From: Deltaproteobacteria bacterium
GTDB lineage: Bacteria; Desulfobacterota; Syntrophia; Syntrophales; JAFGIO01
Direction of reading: 5' to 3'
DNA: 32,352 nucleotides
Assembly: GCA_016929555.1 (NCBI GenBank)
Contig: JAFGIO010000246.1
Coordinates: forward strand, 1 to 32,352
The notes under the pieces are model-generated. The model did not search any database. It had not been told where the DNA came from and saw only the letters and a program-made list of their open reading frames with translations. Made by a program: the position numbers and the translations under genes. Each line of letters starts with the position of its first letter. The stretch's first letter is position 1. This document shows, piece by piece, positions 25,698 to 32,352 of this stretch.

Positions 25698-27440
25698 CTA
25701 ATATTTACGCTCGACCGGTTTCCACTTCGAAATGGTGACCGGTTTGTAGGAAAGTGCAGGACCTCCAGCGCCGTAAGCGGCTAGCGTGTGCTTGAGCCAT
25801 TTATCGTCATCCCTGGTGGGGAAATCCCTCCGGGAATGTCCTCCACGGGATTCCTCGCGGGCCAGGGCGGCCGTCAGGAGCACCTCGGCGAGATCGATGA
25901 GATTTTCGATCTCCAGGGCGTTGATGAGGTTCGTATTGTAAACGTTCCCCTTGTCGGCAATGGAAATGTTCTTGTACCGTTCCTTGAGAACCTTGATCTT
26001 GCGGAGACCCTCGGCCATCTCAGGGCCGGTGCGATAGACGCCGGCGTGCCTGTCCATCAGGTCCCGGAGTTCCTTCTTGATCTCGTACTGGTTTTCCTTG
26101 CCGTTGCCGCCGAGAAGATCCTCGTAGATCCTCTTTTGTTCGGCCTTGACGGCATCCTGAGGCACCTCGGCAAGCGGCGGATTGGACTTCATGTACTTGA
26201 CGACCTCCTCGCCCGTAATGCCGCCCCAGACCACGCATTCCGTCGTGGAGTTCGAACCCAGGCGGTTGGCGCCGTGCAGGGAGCAGCAGGCCACCTCACC
26301 GGCGGCCCAGACGCCCCTCATGGCAGTGGCGCCGTTGATGTCGGCCTCGATGCCGCCCATGGAATAATGGGCAACGGGACGGACCGGAATGGGCTTTTCA
26401 ATGGGATCCAGACCGATGAACTTGATGCAGACCTCGCGGATCAGGGGCAGGGCCGAATTGATCCGCTTCGCGCCCAGATGGGTCAGATCGAGATGGACGT
26501 AATCGAGCCCGTTCGGTCCCTCGAAGCCTCGGCCCTCCAGGATCTCCGTCATTTCCGAACGGGATACGATGTCCCGGGGCGCCAGCTCCATCTGTTTCGG
26601 TGCGTATGTCTCCATGAGGCGTGTGCCCTGGGAATTGCGGAGATAGCCCCCCTCGCCCCGGCAGGCCTCCGTCATGAGAATGCCCGAGGGAACAAGCCCC
26701 GTGGGGTGGAACTGGAGGAACTCGGGATCCTCGAGATTCAACCCCGCCCGATAGGCCAGGGCCTGACCGTCGCCGCTGACGGTCTGTGAATAGGTCGTGA
26801 AACCGTACAGGGTTCCCAGACCGCCCGAGGCGATGATCATGGCCTTGGCCCGCAGGACCATGAAGCGGCCCGTGGCCATGTCGATACCCGTAATGCCGCA
26901 GAATTCATTGTTTTTCGCCAGGATGGACGTAGCAAAAAACTCGTCGTAACGGGCGAAATTTCTGTACTGCATCAACGTATCGTAAAGGGTTTGCACCTCG
27001 AAGAAACCCGTTTTGTCTGCGGCCATGGTGCAGCGGGGGTAGCTGTGCCCCCCGAAGGGCCGCTGCATGACCCGGCCGTCGGGCCTTCGCGACCAGGGCA
27101 TCCCCCAGTGCTCCAGGAGCATCAGCTCTTTCGGCGCGAGTTCCACGAATCGGTCCACCACATCCTGATCGGCCAGAAAATCGGATCCCTTCACCGTATC
27201 CCAGGCATGCAAATCCAGATTGTCGCCGTCCTCTTCCCGCAGCACCGCAGCGGACCCGCCTTCAGCGCAGACGGAATGGGGGCGCTGGATCTGCACCTTC
27301 GATACAAGGGCTACATTTATAGAATCGTTTGATTTTCTGGCGATTTCAACCGCCGCCCGCAACCCGGCCAGCCCAGTTCCAAAGATCAGGACATCGTGTG
27401 TGGCCACCTCCGCTTCGGGCTTGCTCGTCCTATTTCCCAT
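25698..27440 (-). CDS. sdhA: Succinate dehydrogenase/fumarate reductase flavoprotein subunit
   Basis: 580 residues. FAD Rossmann motif LIFGTGLAGLRAAVEIA near the N-terminus; the covalent-FAD histidine lies in IQRPHSVCAEGG; active-site segments include QFHPTGL, EACRGEGGYLRN, VAHYSMGGIEAD and SLHGANRLGSNST. The ATG at 27438-27440 has AGGTGGG about 9 nt upstream; a GTG three codons earlier abuts that site. Interconverts succinate and fumarate. Sequence alone does not fix direction. Beside transcarboxylase and fumarase genes it fits succinate oxidation in propionate degradation, a step that needs reverse electron transport in known syntrophs. Confidence 0.95.
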   Translation of the reverse strand: MGNRTSKPEAEVATHDVLIFGTGLAGLRAAVEIARKSNDSINVALVSKVQIQRPHSVCAEGGSAAVLREEDGDNLDLHAWDTVKGSDFLADQDVVDRFVELAPKELMLLEHWGMPWSRRPDGRVMQRPFGGHSYPRCTMAADKTGFFEVQTLYDTLMQYRNFARYDEFFATSILAKNNEFCGITGIDMATGRFMVLRAKAMIIASGGLGTLYGFTTYSQTVSGDGQALAYRAGLNLEDPEFLQFHPTGLVPSGILMTEACRGEGGYLRNSQGTRLMETYAPKQMELAPRDIVSRSEMTEILEGRGFEGPNGLDYVHLDLTHLGAKRINSALPLIREVCIKFIGLDPIEKPIPVRPVAHYSMGGIEADINGATAMRGVWAAGEVACCSLHGANRLGSNSTTECVVWGGITGEEVVKYMKSNPPLAEVPQDAVKAEQKRIYEDLLGGNGKENQYEIKKELRDLMDRHAGVYRTGPEMAEGLRKIKVLKERYKNISIADKGNVYNTNLINALEIENLIDLAEVLLTAALAREESRGGHSRRDFPTRDDDKWLKHTLAAYGAGGPALSYKPVTISKWKPVERKY

Positions 27441-27521
27441 ATCGATCACCCACCTGAATCAGTAAATTTCACAAGACCTGCTTGCCTTGACGTTGCGTTA
27501 TGATTTAGCCTCCATTCCATC

Positions 27522-28070
27522 CTATCCCTTTTTGTACTTCTGGACGTTCTGCTTGTAGAGATCGTTGCCCCGGGTGTCGTTGATGACGATCACGGGGAAG
27601 TTCTCCACCTCCAGCCTGCGGATGGCCTCGGGCCCCAAGTCATCAAAGGCGATGACCTCGGCCTTCTTGACGGCGCCGGCCAGCAGGGCGCCGGCACCCC
27701 CGGTGGCGCCGAGGTAAACGGCGCCGTATTTCTTCATGGCTTCGACCACGGGGGCCGCCCGCGGTCCCTTGCCGATCATGCCCCGCAGGCCCTTCTCGAT
27801 GAGTCTCGGAGCATAGGCATCCATGCGGTAGCTTGTCGTCGGCCCCGCCGCCCCGATGGGGCGACCGGGGGGCGCCGGCGTCGGACCGACATAGAATATG
27901 AGCTGCCCGTCGATATCGAAGGGCAGCGGTTCTCCTTTGTCGAGAAGATCGACCAACCGTTTGTGGGCGGCGTCCCGACCGGTATAAATAACCCCGGAAA
28001 TCATGACCTTATCGCCTATCTCCAGGGCATCCACATCTTCTCTTTTCACAGGTGGCTTCAGTGTCTTCAA
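27522..28070 (-). CDS. fumB: Fumarate hydratase class I, beta subunit (TTG start)
   Basis: 182 residues of the C-terminal (beta) half of two-subunit class I fumarase. Motifs: MISGVIYTGRDAAHKRLVDLL, YVGPTPAPPGRPIGAAGPTT, SYRMDAYAP and GATGGAGALLAG. The frame stays open far upstream, but the protein begins at TTG 28068-28070: AAAGGAG (28078-28084) lies exactly 7 nt before it, and the translated start MKTLKPPVKREDV matches family beginnings; sequence further upstream is arginine-rich shadow of fumA. Together with the alpha subunit it makes the [4Fe-4S] hydratase that interconverts fumarate and malate. Follows fumA after a 56-nt gap containing a large hairpin. Confidence 0.92.
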   Translation of the reverse strand: MKTLKPPVKREDVDALEIGDKVMISGVIYTGRDAAHKRLVDLLDKGEPLPFDIDGQLIFYVGPTPAPPGRPIGAAGPTTSYRMDAYAPRLIEKGLRGMIGKGPRAAPVVEAMKKYGAVYLGATGGAGALLAGAVKKAEVIAFDDLGPEAIRRLEVENFPVIVINDTRGNDLYKQNVQKYKKG

Positions 28071-28086
28071 CGTCTCTCTCCTTTGC

Positions 28087-28126
28087 TTCAGGGGAACGGA
28101 TTTGAAATCCGTCCCCCTTGCCTGAA
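28087..28126. repeat. Long inverted repeat between fumA and fumB
   Basis: Outer arms TTCAGG/CCTGAA (28087-28092 with 28121-28126) and inner GGGG/CCCC enclose the 17-nt palindrome ACGGATTTGAAATCCGT (28096-28112). The right arm touches the fumA stop codon and the left arm lies 2 nt from the fumB ribosome site. No T-run follows, so it is not a standard terminator; RNA processing, stability or control of fumB translation are options. Confidence 0.6.
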
Positions 28127-28966
28127 CTAAAAGATGATCTCCTGATGCCGGCTGGAATGGCAATTGATATTCACTGCCAACGGGAGACTGGCGATGTGAC
28201 AGGGTTCCATCAGGACCTTGACGTCCAGAGCGGTGATCCTCCCGCCCAGACCTGCCGGACCGATCCCCAGGTCGTTGATCTTTCCCAGGAGCCTCTCTTC
28301 CAGGGCGGCCAGTTCGGGATCGGGATTCCGTTTCCCGATGGGTTCGAGAAGCGCCTTCTTTGCAATCAGGGCTGCCCGCTCGAAGGTCCCGCCGATGCCC
28401 ACGCCTACGATGATGGGCGGGCAGGGATTGGACTGGGCCTCCCAAACCCGGTTGACCACGAAATTTTCGATGCCGGCCACCCCGTCCGAGGGGGCAAGCA
28501 TGGTCACACGGCTCATATTCTCGCTGCCGCCTCCCTTGGCGCAGAAGACGATCCTCAGCTTGTCTCCGGCCACCTGCTCCAGATGGATGATGGCCGGAGT
28601 GTTGTCGCCCGTGTTCTTCCGGGTAAAACAGTGACAGGCGGATTTGCGGAGGTTGCCCTCCTTGTAGCCTTCTCTCACGCCTTCATTGATGGCGTCGGAG
28701 AGCAGGCCGCCCTGGATGGCGACCTGATCGCCCAATTCCACAAAAAAGACGGCGAGCCCCGTGTCCTGGCACAGGGGAATCTTCTCCTCCCGGGCGATAC
28801 GGGCGTTTTCGATGAGCTGTTCCAGGATCTCCTTGCCGAGAGGGGATTCCTCTTTGGCAAGCCCGTTGCGGAAACTCTCCAGCACATCCTCCCCCAAGAT
28901 CAGGTTGGCCTGGATACAGGCCTCCTTCACCTTTTGCTTTACCGTCTCAAAAGGAATGTTGCGCAT
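28127..28966 (-). CDS. fumA: Fumarate hydratase class I, alpha subunit
   Basis: 279 residues. Iron-sulfur and active-site segments are visible: KIPLCQDTGLAVFF (Cys66), the GGGSENMSRVTMLAPSDG stretch, NPCPPIIVGVGIGGTFERAA and, at the C-terminus, EPCHIASLPLAVNINCHSSRH. Three cysteines in these segments would bind the [4Fe-4S] hydratase cluster. AGGAGGAA precedes the ATG by 11 nt. The gene starts 15 nt after the biotin-carboxyltransferase stop. Oxygen-sensitive class I enzymes suit an anaerobe. Confidence 0.95.
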   Translation of the reverse strand: MRNIPFETVKQKVKEACIQANLILGEDVLESFRNGLAKEESPLGKEILEQLIENARIAREEKIPLCQDTGLAVFFVELGDQVAIQGGLLSDAINEGVREGYKEGNLRKSACHCFTRKNTGDNTPAIIHLEQVAGDKLRIVFCAKGGGSENMSRVTMLAPSDGVAGIENFVVNRVWEAQSNPCPPIIVGVGIGGTFERAALIAKKALLEPIGKRNPDPELAALEERLLGKINDLGIGPAGLGGRITALDVKVLMEPCHIASLPLAVNINCHSSRHQEIIF

Positions 28967-28981
28967 CGCTGTCTATTCCTC

Positions 28982-30904
28982 CTATTCGATTACGACCAGA
29001 ACTTGCCCCACGCTCACGGAGTCGCCCGCCTTGACGTGGATGGATTTCACCTCGCCGCCGATGGGGGCGGGAAGCGGATTCTGCATCTTCATGGCCTCCA
29101 GGACCAAGACGATGTCCCCAGCGTTCAGCTTGTCACCGACCTTGCACTTCAGATCGACGATCATGCCGGGCATGGGCGATGTAACGGCACCGGCGCCGCC
29201 TGCCGGCGGTGCCGCTTCCTCTTTCTTCGGGGCGGGAGCCGCTGCAGGAACCGGTTTTGGAGCGGTTGCAGGCCTGGGCGCCGGCGCCGCCTGGCGGATC
29301 ACGGGAGCCGCCTCGTCGCCTTCGCCTTCCACCTCGACGGCATAGTAGGTATCATCGACAAAGACATTGTACTTCCGGATCGCCGGACCCTTCTCGGGCA
29401 CCTCCTTGGTCGGCTTTTCCATGAGCTTGCCCGCCAGAGCCTTCTTGACCAGTTCTTCTTCCCTCTTGACATCGTCGAGCGTCTTGGGCTTCACTTCGGG
29501 GGGAACAGGCTCCAGTCCGTATTTCCACTTGAGGAAACGGAGACCCGTCTGGGGATAGAGGGCATAGACCAGCACATCTCCCTTGGTCTTGGCGATATCC
29601 TTCGTCGCTTCCCTCGCCTTTTCCATTTCCGGTTCCAGAACGTCGGCCGCCCGATGGGTGATCGGCTTCTCGCCCCGGGGATACCCCTTCAGGGCCATCT
29701 TCTGGACATCGGGGTCGATGGGCGCAGGCGATGCCCCATAGAGGCCGTAGCAGTAATCCTTCACCTCGCCGGAGATCATCTTGTAGCGGCCCATCAGCAC
29801 GTTGAGAACGGCCTGGACGCCCACGATCTGGCTGGTCGGCGTAACGAGGGGGGGATAACCCAGTTCCTTTCTCGTCTTGGGAAGCTCCTCATAGACCTCG
29901 TGGATCCTGTGGATGGCGTTGGCCTCCCGAAGCTGGCTCACCAGGTTTGTCGTCATGCCTCCGGGGATCTGATGGAGGAGCACGCCCGTATCGATGACGG
30001 CCATCTTGGTCGTGTCGAGGAACTGGCGGTACTTGGGAGCGATGGTCTCGATATACTGGCCCACTTCGAAGATCTTCGCCAGATCGAGGCCTGTTGCCCG
30101 GGGAGTGCCTTCCAGGGCCACGAGAATCGGTTCGATGGCGGGCTGGGAGGATCGCAACGCAAAGGGCGCCAGGGCCGTGTCGATGACATCGACGCCCGCC
30201 TCGACGGCCTTGAGATACGTCATGGAACCCTGGCCGCTGGTGTAATGGGTGTGGAGCTGAATGGGAATCTTGATGGTCTCCTTCAGGGCCTTGATCAGCT
30301 CGTAGGCGTCGTAGGGGGAGATCATCCCCGCCATGTCCTTGATGCAGAGCGAGTCGGCGCCCATCGATTCGATGGTCTTCGCCTTCTTGAGATAGTATTC
30401 CAGGTTGTAGACGGGGCCGCCCATGCGCCGCTCCGTGAGGGAATAGCAGATGGTTCCCTGAATGTGTTTGCCCGCCTCCTTGATGGCCCGGAAGGGGGCC
30501 TCGAAATTCCGGACGTCATTGACGGCGTCGAAAACGCGGAAGATGTCCAGACCGCATTCGGCTGTATACAGAACGAACTCCCTCACCACATCGTCGGCGT
30601 AGTTCCGGTATCCGACGACATTCTGACCCCGGAGCAGCATCTGCAGCTTTGTATTGGGCATCATCTTCCGAAAGACCTTCAGCCTCTCCCAGGGATCGTC
30701 ATTCAAAAATCTCGTGGGCACGTCAAAGGTAGCTCCGCCCCACACCTCCATCGAGTGCCATCCGATGGCATCCATGGCCTCGGCCACGGGAAGCATATCA
30801 TCCGTTCTCACCCGGGTCGCCAGCGACGACTGATGGCCGTCGCGGAAGGTGGTATCGGTAATCTTGACTGGATTTACGGTTTCTGTTTTCTTCTTCTCAG
30901 CCAT
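28982..30904 (-). CDS. Transcarboxylase 5S-like/oxaloacetate decarboxylase alpha subunit fused to biotin carrier domain
   Basis: 640 residues. Residues about 14-460 form the OadA/PycB/5S carboxyltransferase TIM barrel: DTTFRDGHQS (metal Asp), SLCIKDMAGMISP (catalytic carbamylated Lys), and LHTHYTSG (metal His pair). A Pro/Ala-rich linker (about 530-570) leads to a biotinyl domain with Lys606 in EAMKMQNP. Such proteins transfer the carboxyl of oxaloacetate to biotin. The neighbouring gene is a 12S-like acyl-CoA carboxyltransferase and no OadB-type membrane pump is in the window. Methylmalonyl-CoA:pyruvate transcarboxylase with fused 5S and 1.3S parts is therefore more likely than a sodium pump. 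AAAGGA 8 nt before the ATG. Confidence 0.9.
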   Translation of the reverse strand: MAEKKKTETVNPVKITDTTFRDGHQSSLATRVRTDDMLPVAEAMDAIGWHSMEVWGGATFDVPTRFLNDDPWERLKVFRKMMPNTKLQMLLRGQNVVGYRNYADDVVREFVLYTAECGLDIFRVFDAVNDVRNFEAPFRAIKEAGKHIQGTICYSLTERRMGGPVYNLEYYLKKAKTIESMGADSLCIKDMAGMISPYDAYELIKALKETIKIPIQLHTHYTSGQGSMTYLKAVEAGVDVIDTALAPFALRSSQPAIEPILVALEGTPRATGLDLAKIFEVGQYIETIAPKYRQFLDTTKMAVIDTGVLLHQIPGGMTTNLVSQLREANAIHRIHEVYEELPKTRKELGYPPLVTPTSQIVGVQAVLNVLMGRYKMISGEVKDYCYGLYGASPAPIDPDVQKMALKGYPRGEKPITHRAADVLEPEMEKAREATKDIAKTKGDVLVYALYPQTGLRFLKWKYGLEPVPPEVKPKTLDDVKREEELVKKALAGKLMEKPTKEVPEKGPAIRKYNVFVDDTYYAVEVEGEGDEAAPVIRQAAPAPRPATAPKPVPAAAPAPKKEEAAPPAGGAGAVTSPMPGMIVDLKCKVGDKLNAGDIVLVLEAMKMQNPLPAPIGGEVKSIHVKAGDSVSVGQVLVVIE

Positions 30905-31021
30905 AATAAAATCCTTTCATCGTGAAATGATTGACGTTTATAAGGTGTTCTGTTGAGTTTCTCCCTTGACTATCCTACAAGCGGCGTCGCCGTCAGGCAA
31001 CCTTTCCGCCACAGGGACATC

Positions 31022-31210
31022 CTAATACACTCGCAACTGCCAGAGCCGGCGCTGCAACATCAAGTCCTGACGGCCTGCGATGGCCCAGAGATTGATCTTT
31101 TCCACCACAGGCGCGACGACTGCTTCCGCTTCCACAAATGTCGTCTCCTCGATGTAGGCCCTCACAGCCGCCGTAATGGCCGCGATTATTTTCGGATCTA
31201 ATTCCTCCAT
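31022..31210 (-). CDS. Small subunit-like protein of the carboxyltransferase complex, 62 residues
   Basis: ATG at 31208-31210 opens 62 codons ending TAG at 31022-31024. The peptide MEELDPKIIAAITAAVRAYIEE, followed by VEKINLWAIAGRQDLMLQRR, resembles small delta/epsilon or OadG-tail polypeptides of biotin-dependent decarboxylases (AAIxAAVxAY helix and a WxxAGRxxLMxxR end). It has no membrane segment. It lies 29 nt after the 12S-like stop and 117 nt before the 5S-like start, in the same direction, so it probably helps assemble the complex. Only weak G-rich sequence precedes the ATG. It is easily missed because a longer shadow frame runs through the same codons. Confidence 0.75.
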   Translation of the reverse strand: MEELDPKIIAAITAAVRAYIEETTFVEAEAVVAPVVEKINLWAIAGRQDLMLQRRLWQLRVY

Positions 31211-31239
31211 ACCATTTCCCCATTCCTTACCAATGATGG

Positions 31240-32352
31240 TTACACCGGGATGTTGCCGTGCTTTTTCGCCGGCCGGATCTCCCGCTTGGTCTTGAGCATG
31301 TCCAGGGCCTTGATGATCATCGGACGCGTGTTCCGGGGGGCGATGACGGCGTCGACATATCCCCTGGCGGCAGCGATGTAGGGATTCGAGAAGAGCGTTT
31401 CGTATTCCTTGATCTTCTCCCCCCGCTTTTTGCCCGGATCGGGCGCGTCGTTGATTTCCTTTCGGAAGATGATGTTGGCCGCGCCTTCGGCACCCATGAC
31501 GGCGATCTCCGCCGTGGGCCAGGCCAAGACGTAATCTCCACCGAGGTGGCGGCTGCACATGGCGATGTAGGATCCGCCGTAGTTCTTTCGCGGAACCAGG
31601 GTGATCTTGGGCGCCGTAACCTCGGAATAGCACCAGAGGAGCTTGGCGCCGTGACGGATGATCCCCCGCCATTCCTGGTCGCTGCCGGGCAGATAGCCGG
31701 GAACGTCGGCGATGGTGATCATGGGAATATTGAAGGCATCGCAGAAACGGATGAAACGGGTTGCCTTGTCGGAGGCGTCCACGTCCAGGCAGCCTGCAAG
31801 GAACTTGGGCTGGTTCGCGATGAATCCGACGGCGTGACCGCCCATCCGGGCGAAGCAGACGATCATATTCTTCGCATAGTGCTCGTGCGGTTCGAGAATC
31901 TCCCCGTTGTCGACGAGCGATCGGATGACCGCTTTCATATCATACATCAGCCTCGGATTCTCGGGAACGATGGTATCGAGCGCCTCGTCGGTTCGCTCGG
32001 GATCGTCGCCCGTATCGACGTAGGGGGGGTCCTCCATGTTGTTCGAGGGGAGGTAGCCGAGCAGGCTCTTGATCTTCTCGATGGAGTCGGCATCGCTTTC
32101 GGCGGCGAAGTGGGCGACGCCGCTCTTGGTGTTGTGGGTCATGGCCCCGCCGAGCTTCTCGAAGTCGATCTCTTCACCGGTTACCGCCTTGATCACCTCG
32201 GGACCGGTGATGAACATGTAAGACGATTTCTTGGTCATGAAGACAAAATCCGTCATGGCCGGAGAATACACGGCCCCTCCGGCTGTAGGCCCCATGATGG
32301 CCGATATCTGGGGAATAACACCGGAGGAACAGGAATTCCTGTAGAAGATCTC
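31240..32352 (-). CDS. Acyl-CoA carboxyltransferase (transcarboxylase 12S/MmdA/PccB-like), 5' end outside window
   Basis: The frame is open to the window edge; 370 C-terminal residues are visible. Motifs include IMGPTAGGAVYSPAMTDF (acyl-CoA/oxyanion region), FITGPEVIKAVTGEEI, GGAMTHNTKSGVAHF, the second-domain ITIADVPGYLPGSDQE and the C-terminal GGDYVLAWPTAEIAVMGAEGA, all typical of methylmalonyl/propionyl-CoA carboxyltransferases. With the 5S-biotin protein it would move a carboxyl between propionyl-CoA/methylmalonyl-CoA and biotin. It is the most upstream visible gene of the operon; the promoter lies outside. Confidence 0.95.
   Translation of the reverse strand, partial: EIFYRNSCSSGVIPQISAIMGPTAGGAVYSPAMTDFVFMTKKSSYMFITGPEVIKAVTGEEIDFEKLGGAMTHNTKSGVAHFAAESDADSIEKIKSLLGYLPSNNMEDPPYVDTGDDPERTDEALDTIVPENPRLMYDMKAVIRSLVDNGEILEPHEHYAKNMIVCFARMGGHAVGFIANQPKFLAGCLDVDASDKATRFIRFCDAFNIPMITIADVPGYLPGSDQEWRGIIRHGAKLLWCYSEVTAPKITLVPRKNYGGSYIAMCSRHLGGDYVLAWPTAEIAVMGAEGAANIIFRKEINDAPDPGKKRGEKIKEYETLFSNPYIAAARGYVDAVIAPRNTRPMIIKALDMLKTKREIRPAKKHGNIPV

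Noticed and set aside
28071-28445. N-terminal extension of the fumarase beta frame up to 28445
   Set aside because: The extension overlaps fumA, has an Arg/Gly-rich shadow composition, and the TTG at 28070 has a well-spaced AAAGGAG.
28982-30904. Sodium-pumping oxaloacetate decarboxylase
   Set aside because: No OadB or membrane OadG gene is in the window, and the neighbour is a 12S-type acyl-CoA carboxyltransferase; it cannot be excluded because upstream sequence is missing.
28118-30925. 935-codon plus-strand open frame opposite fumA and the 5S-like gene
   Set aside because: It is antisense to two genes with clear catalytic motifs; its translation is low-complexity and rich in His, Asp, Gly and Leu with no recognisable domain, as expected from GC-rich codon bias.

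Overview
The window is a stretch of GC-rich bacterial chromosome from a strict anaerobe, most likely a syntrophic deltaproteobacterium (Desulfobacterota, Syntrophales or Syntrophobacter-like). The case rests on gene content: a selenocysteine formate dehydrogenase joined to NuoE/NuoF-type subunits, a formate/nitrite-family channel, a complete enzyme set linking succinate to pyruvate through transcarboxylase, a giant 2-hydroxyacyl-CoA dehydratase-type activase, and clustered acyl-CoA dehydrogenases. The taxonomic placement is inference; no rRNA or other marker gene is present. I saw no mobile element, CRISPR array, tRNA or rRNA.

Layout. (1) 1-2743, minus: three consecutive acyl-CoA dehydrogenases, the last cut by the window edge. 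(2) 2744-3225: divergent intergenic region. (3) 3226-11716, plus: DRTGG-domain protein, a rho-independent terminator, PHP-domain protein, stand-alone HATPase, NuoE-like, HndB-like, a NuoF-GltD fusion, and a formate dehydrogenase catalytic subunit that reads through an in-frame UGA (Sec356) followed by a very good SECIS hairpin. (4) 11786-13386: tandem hairpins, then on minus a 47-residue membrane peptide, a membrane-anchored OB-fold protein and an FNT channel. (5) 13583-15608: a small DUF4177-like gene (minus) and a phytoene-desaturase-like FAD oxidoreductase (plus) with a promoter and a perfect dyad at its start point. (6) 15663-17996, minus: hybrid sensor histidine kinase. (7) 18459-22775, minus: giant activase. 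(8) 23008-32352, minus: one long operon, read as carboxyltransferase (12S-like, 5' end outside), a 62-residue small subunit, 5S-like carboxyltransferase fused to a biotin domain, fumarase alpha and beta, succinate dehydrogenase/fumarate reductase A-C-D-B, and malate dehydrogenase.

How it fits together (inference from known families). The operon in (8) covers succinate to fumarate, malate and oxaloacetate, then carboxyl transfer from oxaloacetate to propionyl-CoA, which is the core of the methylmalonyl-CoA route of propionate oxidation (or, reversed, fermentation). Electrons released there and by the acyl-CoA dehydrogenases must leave as H2 or formate. The complex in (3) is built to exchange electrons among NADH, probably NADPH and/or ferredoxin, and formate, and the channel in (4) could move formate across the membrane.

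The points most worth a second look are the NuoF-GltD fusion beside a Sec formate dehydrogenase, the DRTGG/PHP/HATPase trio with its internal terminator, and several genes that are easy to miss or mis-start: the 47- and 62-residue proteins, the TTG-started fumarase beta subunit, and the UGA-interrupted dehydrogenase.
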